A DNA stretch of 64,000 nt from Plantago elongata. Lineage: Eukaryota > Streptophyta > Magnoliopsida > Lamiales > Plantaginaceae. The position numbers and the translations under genes are program-made. This document shows positions 13,831 to 25,740 of the stretch, one piece after another. The stretch covers positions 1 through 64,000 of the forward strand of contig JAYMSP010000131.1 in assembly GCA_036897095.1 (NCBI GenBank), in the 5' to 3' direction. Below the pieces are notes generated by a model that searched no databases, was not told where the DNA came from, and was given only the letters and a program-made list of their open reading frames with translations. The first letter of the stretch is position 1. Each line of letters begins with the position of its first letter.

Positions 13831-14345
13831 ATGAAGGCACAAAATATATACCCCTTGATTAAAGAATCAGTTCATGTGGTATTTTATGAAGGAAGCAAGA
13901 AAATACCCCTTGATGAAGAACTCTCTGATAGATTCAAATAACTCTTGATTAAGGATTCTAAAGAAGAACCCTAAAAAAGGAGAAACATGTCATAGCTATT
14001 GAGGATGAGTCTGACGAAGAAAAGCATGATGTGCCTAGTAATAACCAGATGACTCTTAGACATGATGAAGAATTTCTTGTGAGGATTCCAGAAATGGAAA
14101 CTGAGAATATTCATCGTAGAGATCTTTATGGGAATAACCTTTCTGAAAGTCATATTTCAGAAATCTCTCACACTGAACAAGTGCTTGATATTTACCGCAC
14201 TTCTAGTGTACAAATATCACTGGTACTGAAGAAGTATCAACTCATAATCGTAGTGATTCACATTCAGATCATATCAACTATCAAGCAAGTACGTATTCTC
14301 TCAAGCATTCTTACTACAATTCTCCAAGCTATATATTACGACTAA
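13831..14345 (+). mobile_element. Possible copia polyprotein linker fragment (fossil)
   Basis: A short plus-strand frame contains IKESVHVVFYEGSKK, which resembles the segment after integrase in many Ty1/copia polyproteins (ESVHVVFDE type). An acidic stretch with DESDEEKHDVP follows, as is usual in that linker. The strand is opposite to the adjacent copia fossil, so it would be a separate remnant or an inversion. The assignment is weak and the piece is broken. Confidence 0.3.
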
Positions 14346-14479
14346 CAAGCTCAAGAATTCACTAGTAGTTCTAAGTGTCCTGATCCTTCAACAAGCAGTG
14401 TAATTTGTGAAAGAGTTGAATTATTTGATAACTATCTGAGATTCATTCTCTTGAACAAATCTCACAAACTTGGGTCAGT

Positions 14480-16972
14480 TAAGGAGAGCCTACCATATAC
14501 TGAACAAGTATATTAAGTAGTGTCTTTCCTTCAAGCTCTCTGGACATAGCTGAAAATTTATTAAAGACATCAGGCATGTGAAATTCAAGTCCATCATCAG
14601 ACCTGATAATTTTTACTCTTGTCTGCATTTGATTTTGTATTAGTTGTATAAAATTAAAGAGAGTTGTTTTTGTTTCTTATTTTAGTCTGACCATGAATAT
14701 CCATGTGAATCTACTGAAATCATCTACATTTGTAAGAAAGTAATGATGAGCATTGAGTGTAGCAATTACATAAGGACCCCATAAATCACAATGTAACAAC
14801 TCTAAAATACTACTAGAATTTTATAGCTCACTGGAAAAGGAAATATCTTTTGTTTTGCCTGCATACAGACATCACAATAGGAGAATTTCTTATAATGCAC
14901 TTCAGGATTAGAAACCTGGATAATAGAAAGTCTACTGAAACTTAATTGTCTTAGTCTAAAATGCCATAGATGATCTTTAGTTGTTGCTGCAAGATCTTGG
15001 TCATCTTGACTGGTGATGACTAGTGTTTTAGGTAAACTGAAAGCATGCTTAAGCAAATACAACCGTTTCTTCCCTTCAATCAGTCCAATCTTTGTAACTG
15101 ATGTAGTCAATGAACAACTTGTTTGCAAAATGTGACAAGAATTCTTGAGAAATAGAAAACCAATAGGGTTATCATTGCAGACTTTATTTATTGACATTAA
15201 GTTTAGTTTAAAACTGAGAACACAAAGAACATTTCTCAAGTAGCAGTTGTCTGCTATTTTAATGTCACCTGAGTGAGAAATAGGTATTTTAGTGAGGTTA
15301 GGCAACTGAACAAATGCAATAACCTTTTTAACATTATGAGTAAATAATTTTACATCACAAATAATGTGATATGAAGCTCTAGAATCAACAAACCAACCAG
15401 AACTGGTATTAACTGAAATGGAATTAACAGTAGTAGAATTTATGACACTATTAATACATGCATAGTTTAGCTCTGGAGTTGAAAGTGCCTAGTAGTGCAC
15501 TGGCAGATGGAGTAGTATCCATGGGAGTAGCATGATGGCCAGAGTTAACATCTTGAGTTCCACTTCCCTAAGCAAAATTCATGAGGTGGTGGAGCTGGTT
15601 AATTATTAGTGAGATTCACAGTGCCAGGACTACCAATGTTGGTATTGTTGGCATGGTACTGATTAGACATACCTCCTTGATTGAACCTGCCACCTCTCTC
15701 TTCCTCCTTCATTCATTTTTCTGGAGTTGTTTTGAGGGAAACCATTCACTTTAAAATAATAATCAGCAGTGTGGTTAGTGAGATTGGGATAGTTAGGACA
15801 ATAGAGAGATTTCTTGTCCTTTCTTTTGAAACCAACATTCATTGTTGCATTCTCAATCACAGGAGAAAGAACATCCGTGGACATTTTTTGAAATTCTTCT
15901 TGCAAAATAACAGAGTAAGCTTTATCAAGTGAAGGCTTTGGTTCCATCCGTATGATTTGCCCTCTAACCATTTCAAAACCATCATTCAATCCTATTAAGA
16001 ATTTGAAAATTTTATCATTGTCTTGCACCTTCTGAAACACATCAGAGGTGGAACAAATACAGTTCTTACAAACACAAGATGGAATGGGCATGTAGTCACC
16101 TAACTCGTCCCACAAGCCAGAGATCTTGGGAGTTGCTACCTTGAGTAACTTTGCTGATATCTTGCTGCAATTGATAAATACGCAACTCATTAGGTTGAGA
16201 ATACCTGATTTTCAGTTATGCCAACCCTCAGTTGCAGTTTTCACATAAAGCTATGCGCTTTTAATTTGTGGAGAGACTGAATGCAACATCCATGACATGA
16301 CAATAATGTTGCATCTAGATCAAGCCTTAACTTTGTCTTCATTGTCATTTGATGAAATAGACAAAATACCATCAATGAAACCAACCTTGTTGTGAATGTT
16401 AAGAGACATTAAAAATGCTCTAGACCAAGTATGATAGTTACTTTTGTTAAAAACAGGGGTGATAGCACCAGACACATCAATTTCAGAGTGGTGAAGGTAA
16501 AGTGGGCTAAAGGGATTCACATGTTCAGGAGTGACATGAGTAGTAATGGTGGTGGAAATTGGAGGTGGAGTAGTGTCAGTGTTAGCCATAGCTGAGAGAG
16601 AGGGAAAAAAAGCAGAAAAGATTGAGATTAAAAAAGTGAACTAAGAAAAGTAAGAACAAGAAACTCAAATATCAATAGAGCCTTGGCTCTGGTGCCATGC
16701 TAAAAACAAGAAACACTCAAGAGGAAAGGGTTTTAGATTAATAATCAGAGAGTTAAAGATTCTTGCAATATATTTACAAGCTTGCTATGAGGTTCTATTT
16801 ATACTACTAGCTACTACACTTGTGCATGAATTTAAACCTAGAAAAGATGCTGAAAAATTCAAACTAAACAAACTGAATTAATTACAGTAGCAGTGTATCT
16901 CATAGCACGCTTGTAATTGCTTCAATCTTCACCGTTGAACACCTTAATCTTCCCTGAAAATGAGTTGTAGCA
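14480..16972 (-). mobile_element. Ty1/copia fossil, 3' truncated
   Basis: Read on the minus strand the order is LTR (16698-16972), primer-binding site complementary to initiator tRNA-Met type (TGGCACCAGAGCC), gag (N-terminal domain about 16320-16589, with SNYHTWSRAFLMSLN; rest about 15660-16190 including a degenerate zinc-knuckle region), GAG-pre-integrase (about 14800-15300, with LWHFRLRQLS and a CDVC motif), and the start of the integrase core (FTWIFMVRLK, IIRSDDGLEFHMP) to about 14480. Reverse transcriptase, RNase H and the second LTR are absent. The element is broken in several places and truncated; it looks old. Confidence 0.88.
16698..16972 (-). repeat. Single LTR of the truncated copia fossil
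   Basis: About 275 bp, bounded on the minus strand by TGCTA at its start and TAGCA at its end, giving the usual short inverted termini, and lying directly beside the primer-binding site. The partner LTR was not found within the window, so no divergence-based age can be given. Confidence 0.75.
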
Positions 16973-16979
16973 CTTGGCC

Positions 16980-17240
16980 TTATTCTGCAGTGAGTTTTGG
17001 CTTCTTTCTGCAGGATGAAGACAACGAGTTTATATTGTGGCAAAGAGTTGATAATTCGTCTTGCACTTTCTCTTCTGATTGGTCCAAAAGGCGATAAGCT
17101 GTATTACGTTTTTCATCCTTGTCCTTGTTCAATCTTGACACATTCAATTGAGTAACAGATTCTTCGGCGCCTTCATTTCTAGTCCTCAAACTTTCAAATA
17201 CTTTGCAATTAGCTTTTGTTGAATTACAACTTTTGATCCC
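16980..17240 (-). pseudogene. Orphan charged coding remnant next to the LTR
   Basis: An open stretch on the minus strand encodes a charged, helical-looking peptide (VFESLRTRNEGAEESVTQL ... RKKPKLTAE) rich in Glu, Lys, Arg and Ser. I do not recognise the family. It begins immediately outside the LTR terminus. It could be the last exon of a decayed host gene, or chance. No splice partners or start were found. Confidence 0.25.
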
Positions 17241-20200
17241 TGAATTTATTTTCTTATTATGGAATTTCCAATAACTTATACTGAAAATTTTATAAATACA
17301 AGTCGATTTTTATAGTATTTTCTTTCCCTGATATTTTCCACAGGTATTTTCTCTCTTTTCAGCCCCTGTTGCCAAGTAAATTATAGGAGTTACATGTTGA
17401 TAAGATGAGTTCGCTTTCGAGAAAATGGAAGGATTATCTTATATAGCCGTGATCGATACATAATTTTGTAAAAAGCAATGGCCACTATCTTACTTGATGA
17501 TACGGTAATAGTGACCTCACAAGATGTTGTAATCGATTAGTACATTAATGCAATGTATATCCATGGTTATTATTAACAACTTTACTCACCACAGCACAAT
17601 GGTCCAATGGATTTAGTCATCATAAAATTGCCATTGTAATTGCGGATAATATATCCATGAGTGGTGAATTAATTTGATGGTAACAGCCCACTGCAAAGCG
17701 TATGTAACCATTTTAAATTACACTCTCAAATCGATTCTTTTTCTTGGAAAGTAGTAACGTTTTTCCAAAAGTTGATTAATGAACAACACCAATTTGGCAA
17801 TTATTCTTTTGTCATTTATCCTTGAAAACCCACAATTATACGATAACTTTGTTGTTGTTTTAGTGGGGTGATAATGATTAGATGCTGCCTTGACTTTGCC
17901 AAGGGGTATTTTCACGTTTTTTTTTTTTTAATTTGGGTAGAAATAGGAAAAAGAGCCTGATTTTTACATATTAAATGTTTATTATTGTACATGAAACTGA
18001 TGAAAGGATATAACCAATTGTTTGGGGTAAATTAACTTAAAGGGCCTTAAACCATGGACTGTGGACATGGTGGCTCATGACATATTTTGGGCCGATTGTG
18101 CATGCCCTGTTACGCCAATTTTTTAGGCCAATTTCTTCTTTCTTTTTTTGAGTGCTAATGCTACTATCAGTAGTATGGTTCAGTACCATTAATAGTGGCC
18201 ACATAAGTACAATCAATAGATAAAAACAGGAGTGCCAATGTACCATATAAACCTATCGTGTGTGGATTATGAACTGGTTAAGATTCTTACATTAGTAAGC
18301 TTGTTTTCATTAATGAAAATGATACATATCGTCGCTGATCGTCAGTAGAGTATCGTTCCTTTTAATTCTCATGATTGCCGGATGATGGAGCTTATTGAAC
18401 CTCCATACTTAACTACTTGATTTGTGAACATTATCAGTCGACAAGCATTCTAGCTTAGACCATCTCCAATGGAGATGGTCCATCCCCGTGCCCGGATAAG
18501 GCCATCATCACCAACAATCTGCGGGAGATGGTCTCATACCCGGATAAAACATACAGCCGGCCGGGGTTTACCCATTGGAAAAGGTGAGGCATGCCACAAC
18601 ATTAACTTGTTTCTAGCACTTGACTTGTTCGGATACAAATTGCATATAACTTAGATTTGCCAATGAGTTATGATTGATGACACAATCTGGTTTATTTGAA
18701 ATGAAACAAGTGAGGACTGAGGTCTAATTCAGAGAAAGGACTAAGAGGACCCGTACTTAGTCTAGCATGAATACTTGGTTTGGTTTTCGGATCTCTTTCT
18801 ATCTTGTGAATTCGATCTCTTTCACATACGTGATATGAAACAACTAGTAGTAGTATTTTGTAATTTGTATCTCCAAAACTTCGACGAAAGCGTTACGTTC
18901 AGAGTTTTAGACCAATGTTTTAGTTTTGAAGTGTTTGGAAAGCGTCAATTTGGTTGAAAACACCTATTTTAACCTGATTTTGTTCGTTATTTAAACAAGC
19001 CCTTGAATTCTTGAAATGGTCCATGAGTATGATTTGTTTGTGTGCAAGGCATGGGATGGGCTAATGATCGATGGGCCAGCAGTACATTATGTAATAATCA
19101 AGTGTACAAAATTACAATACAAACACTGTACTGTCCAGGCCCCCTCTTTCTTCTACTTATTTTCTTTCAGGTTTTATATGATGTGTTCTGCTTCTTCTGA
19201 TGCTATTATACTGACGAAACAGAGTACAGTAAAGCGATAAAGTCGATTGAGATTGAGAAGGACAAAACTTTATGGTGTTATGTTATGGGAAACATCGAAA
19301 GTTAAAACCATGATGGATCGTTTCCATTCGATTCTCATTCTCTCTCTCTTGCAGAATGCAGAACCAAAGCCTAGTACTGCATATATCCCATCATCTATAT
19401 AGTACATTGTCCTAAGGGTCCCATTGTCCGAACTCCGAACACCCTGATCGAAGTCCATATCAAGGTGAGTTAGAGTCGTGCGGTATGTTCACCCGAATAT
19501 GAATTCAAGAAATTGAGGATTCTGAATTCAGTATTATAGTCCGAACACAGTATCAATAATATGAAAATGAAAGTTAATCTATGATCTTGATTTAAATAAC
19601 AATTGAAGGATTACGATTTTAAAGTGATTTGCTTCTTAGATTTAATGCGCAATGTTCATGTGTTACTCTGCAAATGGTACAGTATAAATTACCATACACA
19701 TGAAGAAATCTTTTACCATGTCCTAAATGACTGTAGTTCTACACATGCAGATTCCCCTCGAGATCGATTTCTATTCATTCACAGGTGCTTTATCAGATAT
19801 AATTAGCTATTTAATTACTTATTCAACTCAACCATGATATATTGATTATTAGATTGAGACTGAAAAGACCAAATAGATATGCCTAAAACAAATAAATAAC
19901 CGAAAATGACAAATCGAACTATTTTTACACAATTTTCCTAAAACAAAAACGTATTTGCATTATCTCCTTAAAACAATCATACTCCTCGTTTACAATATTG
20001 ATTTGAGATATTATTGGGCGTTTATTTTCTTAAATGCGATGGTATGACCTACAACCAGGTGCATGTTCCTAATTGTTGTTGACGAACTTGAAAGAATGTC
20101 CGAATAATATCAGTTAAATGGGACGAATGGAATAAAACAGCAGAGAAAGAAGGGAAAATGTTCATGGGTGTTCTTCCAAATGAAATGTGAGACTGATTTA

Positions 20201-21440
20201 AGTGAGAAACACATTTAAACTAAACTGTTCATCATATACAATAGTGCAGTGTTTAATATTAAATTTTAGTTCACAATTCCATCATTATATTATAGATGAT
20301 AGAACATGATGAAGCTGTTTACCTCATATACTTTGTAGCATCTTAAAGGGGTCTAATTTACAGCTGAAAATGCAATACGTTGTCTTTAATTGGCAAGAAA
20401 CATCAATGAATTCTCGAATATGATGTTGTCTCCCAGTTCTCCGACTTGTAAAATGCATCTTTCCTTTATTATATTGGACAAACAAAGTCTTAGAAATTAC
20501 TCAACTCATCCCCTAAAGATTTCGAAAAATGCATGTAGACCCACCCCACCATCTGTGGTCCATTCATTTCAAAAAACTCATCTTACTATTTAATTACACC
20601 AAGTCTTGTGATTCTCTTTTAAATTCACGAGAAATTCCACGCCAGTGTACTTTCACATTTCATTTTTCAAAAAAGTCAAATTCTTGCCTCATTTCAATTT
20701 TAAACCCATTGTTCCCCCCATAATTATATTCGGTTTAATTTTTGAAATTAACACCAAAAGGAGCATCTAGAATGCGGGTCGTGGGAATCATGACCATATC
20801 GTGATAAAAACAAAAGATATGCACAACGAGAGAAGAACAACATGTTAAGTATACAAAAGCGCAAATGAAGCATGGTATGAAAGAGCATAGTTGTGACCAC
20901 ATAGAAAGAAAATGTAAAGGTAACGCCATGAATGGCGAAAAATGCAACATGCTTTAGTTCAAGTTTAGACTCATTCCATAACCATTTCATCCAACCCATG
21001 TGACCACCTCTCTCTTGTGATATATTTGCTACCTAATATTACTTCACTCACCTTATCTCCCGGGTTTCAGCGGTCCCACAAAACTAACGTTTTATCGCTA
21101 CATGAAAGTATTAATCTCGATTCACTAAGAAATCGATTACTCCCGTGTAATGCATATTAGTAGTTTCTCTAGATGCACATGTATCTACCAAAGTTGGCAC
21201 CTAATTATCACATATGAATGCACATTTAAGGAACACAAAAATAGAAAACTACCAAGTCTTAAAATTCAAAATACATAAAACATTAATGTCTCTCCTAATC
21301 AGTCTCAGTGCCTAGTTAACCTACCGCACCAAATCATGGGGTCCTTGTGAAAACAAATTTACATTGAACAAACCGGTGGGCCTTTCAAACCGTGAACCGG
21401 TCTACAATCACCCCGGTCTTTTCTTCCTACATTCTTCTGA
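17241..21440. other. Intergenic DNA, no gene recognised
   Basis: About 4.2 kb with only short chance frames on both strands. The one structured item is a 23-nt palindrome at 18458-18480. The right end would contain the 3' untranslated region of the GATA gene. Confidence 0.5.
18458..18480. repeat. 11-bp inverted repeat with 1-nt centre
   Basis: GACCATCTCCA, one base, TGGAGATGGTC. A further partial gagatggtc copy lies near 18528. Phrases of the CATCTCCAATGG type often mark ends of plant MITEs, so this may be the end of a decayed element; the opposite end was not found. Confidence 0.6.
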
Positions 21441-21450
21441 AACTTAAGTC

Positions 21451-22678
21451 CTACACCTGAACCGGACCGGAAACCGGAACTTCCGTCTCCTTCTGTCGCC
21501 GCATCTCCAAAACTTTCCTATGATTATTCGAATGCAACTCGCTCGAGAAAGTCGGGCTGCATGCTGGCCGATACTCGGGCAAAAGCCGACCGGACTTGAA
21601 CCGGACACCACAAGCATTACAAAGAGTTTTCGACCCATGTGGTCCCGCCCGCCACTGCGGCGTCTTAGTCACACCGCAATGCGTGCACCTCCGCGGCTGC
21701 GCCGCCGCACCTCCACCACCTTCCGCCGCCGCTTTCCTTTTCGCGACCATCGAAACCGGAAGGAAAAGCGCCTCCGAATGAGCCCAGTAGTTCGGTGGAG
21801 GAAACGACGTCGTCGTCGTGGAAGACGTCGACGACGAAGGAGACGAGGAGCCATAATCCGACGACAGAACCGGCCATACACGGATACCGGTTCGAGCGCG
21901 CTTAGTCCGCGCCTTCTTAGCGAACCGGGAGCTGTTATGTAAACAACCCGCCGGTTCAGGTCGCTTTTCAACCGGTTCAGGTGGTAGCTTTCCGGTAAGT
22001 GAGTATTCCGAAAATGAATCCTCCACAAAATGTGACAGCCATTCTAAACTCTCCAAACCTTCCTCCTGCATTATCCCAAATTCCAATTTCCAACAAATAT
22101 TATTCATTTATTCCCCAATCTTTTCACAAATCGATCAATTAATTAATTAATACATATTATCCGCTCTACCAACTGAGCTAAAAAAAAGATAAAATGAATT
22201 AATTAATTACCGGAAGGGCTAATTCGGGTCCAGGCAAAGGGTCAAAAGCGTCTTTTCCGGAGAGACTCTGTTTCTCAATCAGTGTTTGCTCTTGAGTGAC
22301 AAGAGAAACAGAGGAAGAGTCAACTTTTTCCTCCGGCTCATTTTCCGGTTCGGAAAAACCACTTGAGAAATCGAGCAATTCGTCAACGAACATCTCCTCA
22401 GTCGTCAAATCTTCAATTTTAGGCTCTGGAGGCAGCTCCATTCCCTGAAAATCGAAAAAACCCACATGCAAATTGTTGGAATTAATCATAAACAGAAGCA
22501 AGAAAGAAAGAAAGAAAGAATTAGAGTAGTGAAATAAGAGTCGGGTAAAGGTAAGTTGGTTAGTTAGGTAGCGTACCTGTGGGTAAATAGTGGTTGAAAG
22601 GAGATGAGGAGATAAGGAAGGAGATGAATGAGGAGGTTTGAATGTGAAGGGAAGATGGTGTTGGGTTCGGTAAAGCAT
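21451..22678 (-). CDS. GATA-type zinc-finger transcription factor (GATA5-like)
   Basis: Exons on the minus strand: 22577-22678, 22211-22444 and 21451-22065, all phase 0. The zinc finger is Cys-X2-Cys-X18-Cys-X2-Cys (CTHC ... CNAC) with [19 protein letters not shown], followed by the basic tail [12 protein letters not shown], the pattern of plant subfamily I (class A) GATA factors. An acidic N-terminal half ([20 protein letters not shown]) and a basic nuclear-targeting-like patch ([11 protein letters not shown]) precede it. Such proteins bind WGATAR sites in the nucleus. Starting at ATG 22441 gives 281 residues; starting at ATG 22678 adds an in-frame 35-residue extension ([11 protein letters not shown] ...) because the 132-bp first intron and the exon lengths are multiples of three. 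Which start is used cannot be settled from sequence. No breaks seen. Confidence 0.9.
22141..22185 (-). other. tRNA 5'-half-like sequence in GATA intron
   Basis: On the minus strand the intron contains TAGCTCAGTTGGTAGAGCGG, a perfect D-arm and A-box of a eukaryotic elongator tRNA, preceded by a run of T. No anticodon arm or T-arm follows, so it is not a tRNA gene. It may be the head of a tRNA-derived SINE or an inserted tRNA fragment. Confidence 0.7.
22501..22520. repeat. (AGAA)n microsatellite
   Basis: Five perfect AGAA units inside the first intron of the GATA gene. Confidence 0.9.
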
Positions 22679-22719
22679 TGAATGGGAAGGATGGGAATGG
22701 GATATCATATCATATCATA

Positions 22720-23226
22720 TGCTGAGAAAAGGAGTAAAGTGTTGTGTGTATGTATGTAACACTCACTTACTCAATATTACCAGCATACTAGTACAGCTAC
22801 TGTAAATAAAGGGGATGGGGAAAATTGCAGCTCAAGGAAAATGGCTTTTCTTTTTCTTCTTTTCTTCTTTGGTTGTTAAAGCATTATCATCTCATCTTTT
22901 ATCTTCTTGTTTCCCGGTTTCAATTTTCAAAAACAATATCTTAGTATTAAATTCAAGGCTTGTGTGTGCCATGTGTATCTATCTCTGTAATTATGCTTCG
23001 CTTTCTTTTGATTTCTCCGCCCTTTGCTTTTGTATTTTTTCTCTAGCTTTGCGTAAAACTCAATGGTGGTGCCATTCACAACATTTTGACCATTTAGGTC
23101 AAACTGTATAAAACTGTGTTTATGTCTTCTTTATTTCATTTTCATACTCGCTCTCTTCTAAAAGAGGATTGTTCATGGAAAAGGTTGCATGTTTATCTCG
23201 ATATAACTTTATGTTTATGTATATGG
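22720..23226. other. Upstream region of the GATA gene
   Basis: No gene recognised. This stretch would hold the GATA promoter and leader; it is pyrimidine-rich on the plus strand around 22.85 kb. No clear TATA box was identified. Confidence 0.5.
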
Positions 23227-23577
23227 TATTAAAATTGGTTTATCTACTCATTAAGACCTTGTAAAGGGAGATAATTGTCCATATTTTATAAATAATGCTC
23301 ATGATACTCTTAAATGATTTGGGATGTTAAAGAGGCAACCACACATATGAACTGGTAGACCCGAGCTCAACACATGGCAACCAAGAGGTCAAGCCCTGAG
23401 CAGAAAGAGAGGACCAGAGCAGTCCAAAAATCAATATCACTTGAGCAATTCATAGACTCTGATACCATGTTAAAATTGGTTCATCTACCTCTTAAAAGAC
23501 CTTAAAGAGAAGAGAGAGTTATCTATATATTATAGAGAGTGTCCAATATACGCTCAATCAATATGGGATGTTTAACA
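23227..23577 (-). mobile_element. TRIM-like miniature LTR element (fossil)
   Basis: Two related flanks of about 105-110 bp (23227-23331 and 23468-23577) bracket only about 136 bp. The better preserved LTR reads, on the minus strand, TGTTAAACATCCC ... CCAATTTTAACA, with TG/CA ends. Directly beside it on the inner side is TGGTATCAGAGTC, a classic initiator tRNA-Met primer-binding site. There is no coding content, so it fits the terminal-repeat retrotransposon in miniature class. The two LTRs are clearly diverged and no convincing target-site duplication was seen, so it is old. Confidence 0.75.
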
Positions 23578-24588
23578 TACAATTAAATATCGATGTTCAT
23601 GTTGATTTTAGTGGCATTGGACTTATATATGCTTGAATTTCTTTGTGTATGTAATGACTACAGATGTCAAAAGTGTCACCCATCAAAGAGGGTGTGTTAG
23701 TGTTCGATCGGATCCCTCGAGTTCTAATCTTATGGATGCAAAAATTGTGGATGAGAGAGTAGTCAATTGAAAGGGGTTTGATGGTGTCCATCGAATTGCT
23801 CGCACAACATCCGCATAATGAATACCCCTGGAAAATGTAAACAAAACAATGGAACCAAACAAAATGTAATAATTATATTGTACAATTCTAGTTAAAATGT
23901 GGTCAAATTGGGTATTTCTCTGATTCTAAATTGGGGTAGGCACACAAAATGTCTTAGTTTTATATTTTTACAACTTTCAACTTTCAAGGTTGTCACTACT
24001 ACTATTAGATAAATAACCAGATGAGCAATAAACGTTAAAAAAGTTCTATTTTTGCTAGTCATAATCACATAGTGTAATTTAAAATCATTTTAGTTTCAAT
24101 ATCGAAAAGTAATGTGAAGAAAAAGTAGCTTAGTATACTGGGCAAAGATAACGACCAGGTTCGGATATTTATATATGATGTTTGGGTAGAACCTATAGTC
24201 CACACCAAATAGTTGTAGTTAAAATACTTTGTAAAATTGCTTTGTCTTGGGGTTGTGATGCAATTGATACAGTGACTTTGTAAAATCCACAAAAATACAT
24301 TGCCTGTTTGACATAATGTTGAATTTTATACTAATAAGATTGAAATTTACCAAAATTAACTGAATTTAATTGAACTGAAATGTAAGTATAAATTATAACT
24401 AAACTGAATTAAGCTGAGTTAAATTAAATTTAACTAAATTAAACTGAAATGATTTTAATTTGAAGATAAGAGAGTTTAAATATAGTCAGGTGGTTGAATT
24501 TGGACTTATAACATTTTTTTTCATTCAAAATCTTCAATGTTACTCTAGCTAATTTCTCAACCACAATGGTAAAATCAGGACATATCTC
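23578..24588. other. Intergenic DNA, no gene recognised
   Basis: AT-rich, with short chance frames only. I see no element ends or RNA gene here. Confidence 0.5.
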
Positions 24589-25136
24589 ATTTGGAACAAA
24601 ACTTCATTATTAGTGGTTAATAAGTTGGAAGCTCATCATATTTCGATGATGCATGGGCTTATAGAGTCCAACTAAGACCAACTTAAACAATTTACTTTAT
24701 TATCACACACCCACACCTCAATATTATCCTTTCACTCACATCAAACTAGTCAACCTCCTCATAATTGAATGCTCAAACTCTATCATATAAATATTATTTT
24801 CTTCTCATATATTTTACGCTACCAACATAAAAATAAAAATAAAGATATATATAATTAGTGCAATTCAGTTTTTCCAACTATATACCAAATATTCTCTTCA
24901 TCCTCTTAAATCCAAAATTAATGTTAATTTTACGACACATGCAAGAGAAAAACCGTAACGTTGAAATCTTGAGAATAATGTAGTTAAGGTCAAGCAGTTT
25001 TTCCAGGCTCCATTCATTAACAAAACAAATTGTTTTCCACATTCAATAAGGATAAGTAGGCTTGAGATTGGCTCATCTTATTCAAGTTCGAACCGAGCTT
25101 AAGTTTATTAATTAAAAAATGAAACAAAAAGTTAAC
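24589..25136. repeat. Direct duplication, copy A (about 548 bp)
   Basis: Starts at tttggaacaaaacttc and ends in an aaaaagttaac-like tract. The same order of phrases recurs at 25741-26298 in the same orientation, with substitutions and small indels throughout. Between the copies lie about 600 bp without primer-binding site or coding content. The termini are not TG/CA, so an LTR pair is unlikely; a segmental duplication is the simplest reading. Confidence 0.85.
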
Positions 25137-25740
25137 TATATCAAATAACTTAATGAGGTAGTTTCCTATATCAGTATGTTATGCAGTGACAGTCAATAAG
25201 AGTCAAGGACAATCATTTTCGCACGTTGGACTCTACCTTCCGAAGCCAGTGTTCAGTTATATATAGCATTTTCCCGTGTGACTAGCAGGAAGGGACTGAA
25301 GGTCTTAGCATTGGATGATGAAGGAAACCCAACCGACATGACTACCAATGTTGTTTATAAGGAGATTTTTAGAAATCTCTAAGGTATATAACTTTTTAAT
25401 TCACGTCTTAGTTTTTTATTTTTATATTAGTTACTATGAAAGTATTATAAATCGGTAATTAACAATCATTTTCAATAATTTGTATGCAGTGCGTGTGGTT
25501 TGTCATCTGTGGTGGAATCCGAAGTCTTCGAATTTTTTTTTTCCTTACCTTTTTTCTTTTCGTACGAAAATTCATTATTTCTTATTCTTATTGTTTAATA
25601 CTCTATTGTAACGTACGGTGTTATCTTATTATTATAAACTATTAATTTTTATTGTTTATTATTATTTATTGATTGTGCTAATTAAAAAATAACTATTATT
25701 TATAAAAAAAATCTTATGACATCACTACGAGTTCGTACTA
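25137..25740. other. Spacer between the two duplicated blocks
   Basis: About 600 bp, not repeated elsewhere in the window as far as I can see. A short plus-strand frame (about 25287-25381) encodes GLKVLALDDEGNPTDMTTNV, which vaguely recalls plant CACTA-type transposase text, but too weakly to call. A small hairpin (gagatttttagaaatctc) lies near 25361. Confidence 0.4.

Noticed and set aside
21520-21942. Arg-rich plus-strand frame opposite the GATA gene
   Set aside because: It is the antisense shadow of the GC-rich GATA coding exon.
25287-25381. CACTA-type transposase fragment
   Set aside because: Resemblance is limited to about twenty residues and could be chance; noted only in the spacer entry.
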